Origin: Tetradesmus obliquus
Taxonomy: Eukaryota; Chlorophyta; Chlorophyceae; Sphaeropleales; Scenedesmaceae
DNA: 64,000 nucleotides
Reading direction: 5' to 3'
NCBI GenBank assembly: GCA_030272155.1
Contig: CP126196.1
Location: 682,001-746,000, forward strand
Made by a program: the position numbers and the translations under genes. Below the pieces are notes generated by a model that saw only the letters and a list, made by a program, of their open reading frames with translations, did not search any database and was not told the origin of the DNA. The first letter of the stretch is position 1; each line of letters starts with the position of its first letter. Shown here piece by piece: positions 1 through 10,920 of the stretch.

Positions 1-105
1 GCTGCAACACAGAAGAAACAGCGGCTTGACGCAACTGCAAGCACTCTACGACCTCCGCGGATGGTTTTACTAGCCAGCTGCTGCTGCTGCTGCTGCTGCT
101 TGCAG

Positions 106-2618
106 GACCAGGCGCTGCAACACAACAGCCGGCTCGTGCTGCTGCTAGGCAACCATGAGCTGCTCAACCTACATGGAGACTTCAGGCGCGCGTCTGTGCT
201 GCTTTGCAGGCACCGCACGTAACTGTTCATGTGATGCAGCATTGACACACAAACACGTTACCAGATAGCAGTAACAATGGTGTCGCGCGCCACTTTGCAT
301 AGTGCGATATCACATGACAAGGCTTTCCATGCTGCGTGCACCAGTTATCGGCAGCACCTCACAACAACAGTCAATTAATGCAACTGCCGAAGCCAGCCGC
401 TCATACACTTCACCCTGGTTAGCACCATCTTTGGGGGTTTATAAAAGCCGAGCACTTGGTTGCACTCCTGACATGCGTTGCAACGCCGCCCGCCGCTGCT
501 GCTGCAGGTACGTTGCACCTGAGGAACTCATGCAGCTAGGCAAGCAGCAGCAGCAGCAGCAGCAGCAGCACAAGCACATGGCGACGGTGGCATCCAGCAG
601 CCAAATCATGCCTGCTGCAGGAGCAGCAGCAGCTGCAGAAGGTCCACCTACAGCTTCACAGCACGAGTCTGCTACTGCTTCATACTTAGCCGGCCAGAAG
701 GCATGGGCAGCACTTTGGAGTGCGTCCGCAAATCAGGCACCACCAGCATCATCAGCAGCAGCCTCAGGCGCCGGCGCAGCACTTGCAGCAGCAAGCGACG
801 GTGGCGACTCCTCCAACAGCAGCACAACTGACCCTGCAGCAGCGGCTGCAGAAGGTGCTGCTGGCTCTGTTCGTGCTGCTGTGGTTGATCGGCATCAGCT
901 GCTGGCTGTGTTTGGCAGGGGTGGGCCGTGCACCACAGCATTTGTACATGCAGGTGGGCTGAGCGGCAGGGAAGTACTTTCAGATATTGGCGTTTTGCTT
1001 GCATGTTGTTTTCATATGATGCAGTGCACAATGCAGGCTGCTTGAGCACCATACATCTATACGTGTTTGCATCAACTGAGTTATTGAGTTATCAATTGAG
1101 TTATTGCTGGTGATGATGGTGTTTGACGGCACGCCAATGCGAGTGCAGTGTTGTTGGCACTGCTGTTTTGATAGTCGTTTCTTGTGCTCACAACCCATTC
1201 TTGTTTGCCTGCCTGCAGGCTTGTTAGCACAAGCGCTGCATGAACTGCTGCTGATCAGTAATAGCACAAACGACAGCAGCAGCAGTAGCATAGCTGATGC
1301 GGCGCCAGGAGCAGGCTCATCAGTGATCAAGCCACAACCACTAAACGCTACTGCAGCCACCGCCAACAGCCACAACAGCTTGCACCATCGGGTGCATGAG
1401 CGCACCTTGGGAGCTGCTGGCAGCAGCAGCAGGAGCAGCAGCAGTGCCGGTGCAGCAGCAGGTTCAACAAGTGCGGGTGGGGCTGTGCTTGTTGGGGTCG
1501 TCAGCGCAGAGGAGCTGCAAGGCGTCAACAATGTGGTGCGGCAGGTACGTTGTGGCTGTGTACGTGTTGTCACATGCGGCTGCAATTGCCGCATGCTTTT
1601 GCATTGGTTAGCTATTGTGTGCATGCATCTGTTCCTGATCAGCTTGCCTGCTGCCTGAGGAGTGAAGCATGCTGCCATCAATCAGCCACCTTACCAGGGC
1701 ACGCAGCTGCTGCTAGCCGCTGCTTTGGTTCTTGCTATATGTGTATAGCACAGCAACTCTTGTGCTGCTTAGTAATCCGCTGACCAGACACCAGACACAT
1801 CAACAGCCGCCTGGCGCTTTCCTGCAGGCGCTGCAGCGCTGCGGAGGTGACAGGGCCTGTGCTGGTGCACCTGCGCACCTGCAGCGCGCCAGCGCAGTGC
1901 TGGGCGCTGCGCAAGGCCCTGTGTGGAGCCGGCAGCAGGCGCAGGGGAGAGAGGGCAGCGTGTGCAGGCACCTGGAGCAGGTGCGGATGGCACCTGCTGC
2001 TGTGTGCACGTCATACTCGCATAGTGTTTGTTGAGTCGCACGGCACCGGTTGCGCAGGCAGTTAAGTACGTTGTGTGAGTAGGGCAACCTGCTCCTATCT
2101 TTAAGAATTCGACATCAGCAGATACTGTGGTTAGTGTGGCCCGCTGCCACTTGCACTGCACAGCGCCATGCAAGGCCATAGCTTGTCACTATCGCCTGCA
2201 CTTTTGCTGCTGTGCTGATCTGCTGTACTGTGTTTCCTGTGCACAGGTGCTAGCACGGCTGGGTGTGCGCCGCCTGGTGGTGGGACACACCCCGCAGTCC
2301 TCAGGCCGTGCTGCTGTGCGCTGCGAGGGGAAGCTGCTGCTGCTGGATACCGGCATGAGCAGCGGCATGATGGGCAGCCCTGCAGCTGCATGGCTGTGTC
2401 ATGCAGGAGATGCGCAGGGTTCAACAGCTGGTGGCGGTTTGCCAGCAGCTGACGCTCAAGGTGTTGGCAGGAAGACGGTTGTTGGCCAGGATGATAGAGG
2501 TGAAGAGAAGCCCAGAAGCAGCAGCAGGGTCAGTAGTAGTGCAGGGAGCGACTCGACATGTGGCGGTCAAGGCTGTTCTGTTGTGGCGTATGCTGATGGC
2601 TACGTTGCAGCTGTGTGA
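106..2618 (+). CDS. Shewanella-like protein phosphatase (metallophosphoesterase), 5' end outside window
   Basis: Calcineurin-like metallophosphoesterase of the bacterial-type SLP group, a presumed Ser/Thr or Tyr protein phosphatase with a dinuclear metal centre. Five exons join in phase: 106-185, 508-953, 1219-1544, 1828-1980 and 2247-2618. In order they show the metal-binding LLLGNHELLNLHGDFR, then YVAPEEL, a roughly 90-residue Gln/Ala/Ser-rich insert that SLP relatives lack, TTAFVHAGGL, GPVWSR, and the late motifs RRLVVGHTPQ and LLDTGMSSGM. The GDxVDRG motif must lie upstream of the window, so the start is not visible. The C-terminal tail after the last motif is Ser/Gly-rich and looks disordered. 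The first intron has a GC donor. The family call is firm; substrate and compartment are unknown. Confidence 0.82.
186..507 (+). other. GC-AG intron in the phosphatase gene
   Basis: Joining base 185 to base 508 restores the conserved GDFRYV motif in frame. The intron then begins GC (GCGCGC) instead of GT and ends CTGCAG. No GT near position 185 gives a frame that keeps the motif. GC-AG introns are a known minor class; this is the only one among the roughly 45 introns I resolved here. Confidence 0.65.
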
Positions 2619-4330
2619 TGCAGCGCTGCAGATCACATGGTATGTCTTGCCTCTGCTTAAACTCCTGCAAAGTTATCATTCACGATTGCAGGTCTGTACC
2701 CGGACGAATGAGAATGAGGACGGAGACTGTGGCCTTCCGGCCAGCGTTATTTGTCGTGTTACACCGGCTCTTTCACCTCCAATTGCTCTGGCTCAGCTCA
2801 GGCCGTGACGGCGCCTAAGGTCTCAGTGCAACGCAAGTGCTCACCCGATGATATAGCTGAAGTTTGAGCGCGCGAGGCGCAGGCATTGCAGAGCGTCGTG
2901 GGGCAGTAACAGTCGCTGTATACGTCGAATCAGGGAAACGTCGCTACCTGATATTTTATCCAGCAATGTGATTTAGGAAACTGGCAATTTACGAAGTCCA
3001 GTCTTGCCTCTGCGCCAGGTTCAATGGTTTCTGGTGTTCTTGGTCGTGGGGTTTTGACTTTGCCAGAGGTTGCGTGCAGGCGTTCCCTTTACAACGTCTC
3101 GGAAAAAAACTTCTCAACATAAGCAAAGGTATTGAAGTGCCTCGTAGGGGCTGGGAGGGGTGGGTGGGTGGCCGGACTCCATCCAACGCAACAACTGTGA
3201 CAGACTTAAGTGCAAGCTTGCACGCCATGCGTGCATGCGAAACAGCGCGTGCATAGCACACAAGCAAAATACAATCGTCCGGGATACGGAGTGGAAGACT
3301 CCTTAATTTCCTCAGTTGTGCCTGCAGCAGCTGCTGTGCCATTCGATTCGAGTGTTATGCGGCTGTCCTGGCTCTTGCAGACGACTGCGACCAGCAAGAC
3401 TATGCGCGTGTTTCATGCTGTGAAGTTTTAGGCACGCAGTTTCCGCGATGAACACTGCAAAAATGGTCCTGGCCAGCCCAAACAGTGCTGTGTCAGCAGC
3501 AGCCTGCTGCTTGATATACCACCGCAATTGGTACACCGTGCTGCGCACCTAGCATTATAAAAGTTTTTTTGGAAGTTCGAAATCAACTCGCTGATTCTGG
3601 CAGCGCGTCGTAACAAAACTTTTGGCGCCAAAACCGTGACGTGGCGTCTGCACTCTTGTCAGAGTAACATACCACCTGCTCGCCAGGGTACAAGAGCCCG
3701 TCCCGCAGCACTGTACATGTCGGCGAACCCGGTGGTTCAGCGTTTCGCCAAGTGCCAGAGATTGACACCCGCTTCGCCGGCCGAATCCTTAGACGCGCCC
3801 GAAACTCGCTTGCGCTTGTGCTTGCGAATCACGGGAGCTGCGCCCTGCCGTGGATGCACTGTAAGTCCACTCCCTGAGCGGAGTGGATGGGAAACGAGGC
3901 TAGTCCTCAGGTGCAAATGCGGTGGCGGACGGTGATTATTCTTGCTGCTCTGGGCAACCCATGGTGTTCAACAGCTGGCTGCTGTTTTTGGTGGTGGTTG
4001 CAACTTAATGCAACACTCTCAGGCACCTGCGCATCAGCATTGAAATGCTGCAAATGCAGCTTTGCTTGTGACTATGGGGGTGCAAAGCGAGTCCACAGGG
4101 TGATGTCTGCATCCCACGACCTCTCAAGTACGTTGTTACCTCCGCGCACCTGCTGCCACAGTTGCCGCACGGCCGCAGCAACTGGGTGCTCCATGCAGTA
4201 CTGCCACCGAATCACCACCACATTTGCAAAGCATCATAGCCCTAGCGGATACTTGTCGCCGTACAAGTCACATACTAACCACCACTGACAACAAACAAGC
4301 CTTACCGGCACTCTATACACTACATAATAG

Positions 4331-4335
4331 TTACA
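4331..4335 (-). terminator. possible TGTAA poly(A) signal of the helical-repeat gene
   Basis: TGTAA is the typical chlorophyte polyadenylation signal. This minus-strand copy lies about 600 bases after the stop at 4938, beyond the last-exon echoes, which would put those echoes inside the 3' UTR. A five-base motif is weak evidence by itself. Confidence 0.3.
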
Positions 4336-4589
4336 ACGCCAGCCGACTTATGGGCGCAAGGGAAACTCCATAAATCAACAGGCATTTGTCACTGCACATT
4401 CTGCAGATCAATGCAGACAGCAAAACACAGCGAGCCGCTGGCGCAGCAGCTTGCCAGCGGCAGCCTATTCATCATGACCTTTGCAATGCTAAGGTGGCAG
4501 GGCTATCTGACAGTCCTGTACACAATGGCAATGCAAGACGAGACGAGCCATATCCCAGGCTCGTAAAGTGACATCACACCAGGACATCA

Positions 4590-4870
4590 TCCGACGCAGC
4601 GCTTGCAGGATGCCTGCCAGCGACTGGTCAAAAGCGTGGCTCATGGCCTCATTCAGCTCCAGCAGCGCTGCGCAGGGCCAAGACCCGCATTGTGGCACCA
4701 CTCAGCGCATGAGCGCTTGCAGGAAGCCTGCAAGCAACTGGTCAAAGGCGTGGCTCATCACCTTGCTGCTTGGCTTGCCTGGGCTGCACAGGGACTCTCG
4801 CTGCGCTGCACAAGTTGCAGCGCACCAGCGCTTGCAGGATGCCCGCCAGCGACTGGTCAAAGGCAAGACT
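4590..4870 (-). repeat. tandem echoes of the last exon beyond the stop (helical-repeat gene)
   Basis: The 3' end of the last exon (DQSLAGILQALVR then TGA, about 4938-4990) recurs three times downstream, at about 4820-4865, 4710-4760 and 4600-4690, spaced 110-125 bases. The copies read DQSLAGILQALVRCN, DQLLAGFLQALMR and DQSLAGILQALRRMM. They have drifted but are still alignable. They lie after the stop, so they are 3' UTR sequence unless readthrough or alternative splicing uses them. Confidence 0.75.
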
Positions 4871-4937
4871 GCTTCAGATCGTTGCTTGGCTTGCCTGAGC
4901 TGCGCAGCGCAGAGGCTCTCGCTGCGCTGCACAACGT

Positions 4938-7900
4938 TCAGCGCACGAGGGCTTGCAGGATGCCTGCCAGCGACTGGTCAAAGGCGTGGCTCATCGCCTC
5001 ATTCAGCGCCAGCAGCGCGGCTGCCTCAGACCTGCTGAGCCCATGCGGGCCCAGCAAGCGGCAGATGTATGTGACGCCCTGCGGGGAGCAGCGCAACACA
5101 GGTTGTCACGCATGTGGTCTTCATGCGCGTGGCAAACATGGCAGGACGTGGGTTGCACATGCCTTGCAAGCACCAACCATAATGCTGTTAGCATTGTACA
5201 GCATGCGAACACTGTCACATCAGACATCACCAGTCATGGGACTGGGTATGGCAGCAGTAGACAAAACTGGCAGTATATAAAGTTGAGGCTGCCATGGCTG
5301 GTTGCGCACAATGCAGCCACACCACCGAGGTGCCATGACAACTGCTCTGCCATATACACATGCAGTACATACAACTGCAGGTAAGGACAGATCAAGAGCT
5401 CACTAAGCACATGTGTGACAGCAGCAAACAGCGAAAGCACATGCACCTACCTTGCCAGTCATGCGCTGCCCTGCTGCTGATTTGCGCATGCAGTGCAACT
5501 ACCAGGAGACATAATGGCTTTCAGCCCGCCACATCAGGTCTAGCAAAGGCATACTTGACAGCAGCAAACATGCAGCACCCACCTTGCCAGTCATGCGCTG
5601 CACTGCTATGCGCAGCAGCTCAAGCAGCACACCCTTTGGCACCCGTTCAGCAGGGGCTCCAGAGCTTGCTAGACACTTCAGCAAATCGGTGCGGCCATGC
5701 TGCAGTGCGCTGCGCAGCAGCACAGCAAAGGCCTCCGGCTGGAGCTCCTGCGCCCCTGGCAGCTTGCACAGCGCACTCACAGCCAGTGCCTGCTGGCTGT
5801 TGCTGTTGCTGCTGCTTGCAGGACCGTCCACGCTTCCACGCTGCTGAGCTGGCACTGCTGCAGAGGCAACCGCAGCTGCCAGCAGCCTCTGCGCTGCAGC
5901 AGGAGCTAGCTGCTGTGCCCCCTGCAGCTGGCACAGCAGCGGCACTGCTGCTGGCATCTGCTGCAGTGCTTGCCGCAGCAGCTGCTCTACACCTGCTGCT
6001 GACACCTGCGCTGCTGGCTGTAGAGCAAGGAGCTTCCGCAGGCACACAAGGCATGGGCTGCTGCCAGCATCGCTGCTGCCTTGCTGCTGCTGCAGCAGCC
6101 ATGCCAGCATGCGCAAGGACTCTTGCAGGACCTGCATCAAGTGCTGCGGCTGCATCTGCTGTGCTGCTGGCAGGGCGCACAGCAAGTCTAACACGCTCGC
6201 TGCAGTTGTCACACGCACGTACACTGTCCTCCTACGAGCCAAGGTCAGCAGGAGGGCTGCAATGCTGTCTGCGTCAAGTGCATCTGCAGGTGTCAGCTCT
6301 AACATCGTTACTGCATGAAACGACCTGTCCATGGTGATTGCAGTTCTCACAAGGCCTGCTACCTGCGCTGCATCCATCTGCTTTGCAGCAGGCAGCGAAG
6401 CCAGCAGAACATTGAAAAGGTAGCCTGTGGGATTTGTCTGCAGCGCGAGCGTGACAAGCGCCGACACATCCTGCGGCTGCAGATTCTGTGCAGCAGGCAG
6501 CTGCAGCAGCTCGCGGACCACGCCAGCTTCACCAGTTGCGTTGACCTCATGCACTGCTTCTGTAAGCAGCTGGAGCACCTGCTGCGGCTGCAGCTGATGC
6601 GCTGCAGCTTCCAAGCTGCGGCACAGGATGGCCATTATGCCGCTGTTTGCTGGCCTGCGGGCACTGACTGCTGCTTGCAGGACTGGGTGGAAGTCATCTG
6701 CCTGCATCTGCGATGCCGCAGGCAGCTGGCACAGCAGCGAGATCACTGCAGGATTGCCCATCTCCACAGCTGCCTGCAGCAGCTGCGACACATCGCTCGC
6801 TTCTAGGCCTAGCGCTGCAGGTGTCAGCGCACACAGCTGCGCAACAGACCCGTTACTGACATGAGGGCCTGGCGTACTGTCCACCTGGACAGCAGTAGCC
6901 AGCAGCCCCGCAAGTGCTGGAGGCGCCAAGTGATGAGCAGCAGGCAGGCTGCAGACCAAGTGCATGTACGAGCTGGCTAGCGCTGGCGTTGCTGCTGCAA
7001 GTGCTGCCTCTGCCAGAGCTGCTACACCCTCGCTGCTAATGCCCTGTGCTGCAGGAAGTGCCAGCAGCACGTCTGCAACAGTAGCACCATCAGGCTGCAG
7101 CAGTCCTGCAAGCATCGCTGCAACACTTGCAGGACTCACTGCTGCTGCTTCAGGCAGGCTTGCCAGCTGCCGCATGATGTAGCGGCTGCGAGAGTGCACA
7201 GCTACTGCCAGAAGCTGTTCTACATCATGCACTGGCATTGCCTGCACGCCTGGAAGCTTCAGCAGCGCATCTAGCATTGCACCGTCGCGCTGCTCAACTG
7301 CTGTGCGCGCAAGGCTGCTGCACGCAGCAGCGTCAAGCGCCTGCAGCCCCGACTGTTCTGCCAGCAGAACAGCTGCTGGATAGTTGCCGCGAGTCACAGC
7401 GGCGGTGAGCAGGCGCAGCAGCTGCGGCTGCGCTGCTGGTCCTGACAGCAGCTGCTGCCGCTGCTCCTGCTTGTGCTGCGGCTGCCGCTGCTGCTGGTCA
7501 ACGCAGCCCTTTCCACCCGCGTCGTCGCCATCCTGTTCTGCAACTGCCGCGGCTGTTGCTGCCGCCTCGACTGCAGCGTCTGCTGTTGCAGCCAGCTGCA
7601 GCAGCCGCGTTGTGATCCTAAGCCCGGGGCTCCTGTGCACGATGCTCCTGTGCAGCAGCTGCAGGATAACATCCCCAGGCAGCTGCTGTGCTGTAGGCAG
7701 CGAGCACAGCTGCCCGGTTGCCTGCACATTCCCTCGTGCCACAGCTGTAGCAAGTAGGTGCACCAACTCACGCCCCCGAGCACCTGCGTGGAACTCCTGT
7801 AGCCGCTGCTGCAGGTGCTGCAGCTGCTGAGCCAGATCATGCTGCTGCTGCTCGCTGCGTGCTCTGTTTCGTGTGGCCATTCTGCGCTGGGGCTGCAGCT

Positions 7901-9222
7901 TCTGCTGCTGAGCAGCCTGCTGCTCCCTCAGCTGCACCTGGGACTTGAGCTGTTTGCACTGCTCTTTAACAAAGTCAATCAGCGTGGCTGCTACTGCTGG
8001 CTTCTGCTGGTTGACTGCCAAGTGCACGAGGTCCATTATGCTGGGCTGCTGCTTGCTGGTGCTTGCTGGCTGCTTCCACTCTGCTTGCAGGAGCTTCACC
8101 ATCTCATCCTGCACACCAACACAATTGTTTTGCAATAACACTTGTTAGACGGTTGCAGGCATGTGCATCAGGCTCGGTCAAAGACAGTTGACCTGTTTGA
8201 CTAACAGAAACACTGCTTCCTGCAAACTTTTCACCTTGCATCAATCAAGCCATGTTGGTGTGCTGGCCTGCTCTGCTTTAGCTTAGTACTGTTTCGGCGC
8301 TCCCGACAATAACACAAATTGTACACGCTTGCAGTGGTTGCAGGATCTTGCAGGATCTTGCAGGAACTTGCAGGAGACCGGCCATGCCGCATGCACATGC
8401 CACAGCACAGCATGCAAACAGTCACTCACCGCTCTGCCAGCCAGCACAGCAAACACCACAGGATGCAGCTCTGTGCAGTAGGGCTCCACCAGCCAGTTTT
8501 CCAACCCCTCAGCACGTGACCTGGCAGCTGCCACCAAGTCCTCTGTTGTGAGCTGCAGCCCAGCCTGCTGCACGATCGCTGCAACCTCCTTTGGTACACG
8601 CCGCACGCCCAGCACAGCGGCAGCGTTCCGCTGCAGCGCCTGCTGGCCTGCCAGGCTGCACAGCCAGCGCGTTTGCGCTAGCGTTCGTTCAAACTCAGCT
8701 GCTTGTGCTGCGTTCTGTGGCATGGGTGTTGACGCCCGCGTGTGGCCGGTTCGCAGGCCCTTTTGGGCGCTGTGTGCTGCTGCTGCCACAGCTGGCAGCA
8801 GCTGCCCAACGTGCTGCTGCACCATGCTCTGAGCCTGCGTTGCAAAGCATGACAGACCGTCAAAGTTGCAAAGCAACACCCAGCAAAGCATCAGAAGTGC
8901 AAGGGCTGCTCCTATTGGTGTTGCTGCATCCATTGCTGCTGCTGGTGCTAGTGCTGGTGCTGCTGCTTGCGGAGTCTTCAGCGACATGAAGCTGACGCAG
9001 CCATCCTCGTGGCCCCAAACCTAAACAATCTAAACTTGCACTCACCACGGCTCTCAGCTGTTTGGAGCTCGCTGCAAGCCGGGCTAGCAGGCACATCGTA
9101 TCCTCGTGCTTCATGCTGGTGCTGAAGCAGCAGGTCTGCAGTACTGCGAAAAGCCCGCTGTGCAGATCCTCATCATGCGTCTTGAATGCTGCAGGCCGCT
9201 TCCGGCTGCGTGTGCTCGCCAT
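4938..9222 (-). CDS. 1082-aa helical-repeat protein with F-box-like N-terminus
   Basis: Four exons all join in phase 0: 9222-9046, 8834-8430, 8108-5583 and 5078-4938. Exon 1 encodes MASTRSRKRPAAF and a Leu-rich helix pair around residues 38-60 that resembles a weak F-box or linker segment. Exon 2 is predicted helical. Exon 3 (842 codons) begins with a Gln-rich coiled-coil-like stretch, then carries about fifteen repeats of roughly 37-40 residues with a consensus like LLCxLPAAQxLxP followed by LLxxAV, which looks like an alpha-solenoid. I know no named family with this repeat; ankyrin or pentatricopeptide repeats do not fit by eye. The last exon adds LNEAMSHAFDQSLAGILQAL before TGA. Protein binding is the likely role (inference). 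The start ATG at 9222 is chosen because exon 1 is the last in-phase upstream exon. Confidence 0.7.
5448..5475 (-). repeat. echo of the exon 3 end and its donor (helical-repeat gene)
   Basis: The exon 3 border reads RMTGK followed by a GTGGGT donor at 5583. About 120 bases downstream the same segment recurs, again RMTGK, followed by GTAGGT, in the same intron. It could serve as an alternative donor. Confidence 0.65.
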
Positions 9223-10920
9223 GGCTTGGGTACCCGTGCTGTGTTGCTTGCTGAACTCTAATGCGACAAGCGATGCCGAAGAGAAGGGTTGTTGGGATCT
9301 TACCAGTTTGAGTAATGCGCAATGCAGTTGAGGCAGAAACCTCCAAGACGCAGCCCATTCTGTCAGGTGAAGTAACACACTGTCAGAAAGAACGTCCGTG
9401 GTTTGAAGGCAAGTTGTCAGTCGTCCCCTTCACACTCCCACGGAGCTGTCAGATATGAAGCTGAATATGATCAGCAGGGTTGTATGTGTTAGGCTGTCAG
9501 CGCCCTTGCCAGTCTCGTGCAGCTTGGGCTGGCACTGCTAAGTCAACTGTGAGTCACAGTGTGCAAAGAGAGTACAGCCCTGTATGAAGGCACAAGCTTG
9601 AGAGATATATTCATGCTGTAGGTTTGAATCTGCTGCTAGCTCTTGCATGCTGTGGCACATGTGCGTCTATTACTGCTCCCGCTACGCCCGAGGCGGCCTC
9701 CAACACAGCATGTTGCCGCTGGAACCTTCTTGCAAAGGCAGCATCACATTTCTGCAAAACCTCTGGCCCTGCAGGCATCGACATGCCACCAAACAGCCAC
9801 TAACACTGCTTCAGGGATACAGGTATGCCCAAGCTCCGTGCGGCAAGGTGCAGCGTGCGGCCCACATACGACAGTCGCGTGTGGCGCTGGGTCAAAAAAC
9901 CTGACAACAAAACCACCAGTGCATCATCATCCTGTTACCCACCAGCGCCAATGCAGCTCTAAATGATGCCACTGACTTGAGGAGCAGCCAACCCTGCTGA
10001 CCAGGGTTCTTCAGAACAGTGAATAGCCGCGGGTCCAAGGAAAGGTTGCCGTGGGTTTGGCGGGTCTGCCCGCGCACAAGGGCCCCTGGCGGCCAACTGT
10101 ATGGCATGGCACGGGCAAAACCCACTGGAAAAGCTGCCTGGCCCCGCTACTGGCCTGTGCAATCTTGATAACTGCACGAACAAGGTCCGTGCTTTGAAAA
10201 AGCGCCGGAAGGCCCCTGCTGCTGACAGCAACAGCTAATGTCAGGCATCGGGGGCTGCAAGATTGGCTGCAGCTGAGTCCCGTGTGCCTGCCCACAGGCG
10301 ATATCTCTCTTGATGCCATCAGTGCAGTGTTCCATTACTGGTTGCATTTCGAAACAAGCCTTCTCATGTCTCACATACCTCAGACTTTAGGCAAACTTTG
10401 CAAAGTTGCGATATCGTGATCATGGTCACCACTGGCCCTCTCAGAGTCTTGCAGCACCCTGGCTCCACCAGTGGGTCCCGCAGCACCAATGTGCATCAGT
10501 GCCACTGAGCGCAAACTGTCCCTGATATAACCGTCTGTTACCATCTGCTGCCACTGCCAAAGGTAGCAGCCAGCCAGCTGCGGAAGTGGGGAGGGGATGC
10601 GGGGGGAGCGGGGCGCGCTGTCATTATAAATTTGAATACTTGTCATGAGCCGAGGGCACTGCCGGGGGGTTGGCGCGAACGGTTTGCTGATCAATGCACT
10701 AACGGAGTTCAGCAAGTGGCTACATTGCCTAGCTCGCGGAGTTGATGCCGTGGTGCGAACACTGAAGAGTGCTTTGAACACGGCGCTCCTGCACGCTTGC
10801 CGCTGTCCTCAGCAGCAATGCAACTGCTAAAGTAGTTCTTGGGACAAATCTTGTAAACCAGGGCGTTTACAGGGGTCTGCTGAGAGCTATAGGATCGTCA
10901 ACAGCAACTGCCCCAACAGC
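9223..10920. other. intergenic region between divergent genes
   Basis: These 1.7 kb separate the divergent start codons of the helical-repeat gene (minus, 9222) and the Ala/Lys-rich gene (plus, 10921), so both promoters should lie here. I see no clear TATA box, RNA gene or coding region. Some stretches near 10000-10660 are GC-rich. Confidence 0.45.

Larger units (their letters stand above)
2619..4937. other. intergenic / two facing 3' UTRs, no recognised gene
   Basis: This lies between the stop of the phosphatase gene and the stop of the converging helical-repeat gene. Short open frames exist, but none has a recognisable motif or a credible splice chain. The right-hand part (about 4590-4900) holds copies of the last exon of the minus-strand gene, listed separately. 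A TTACA at 4331-4335 reads TGTAA on the minus strand. Confidence 0.5.
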
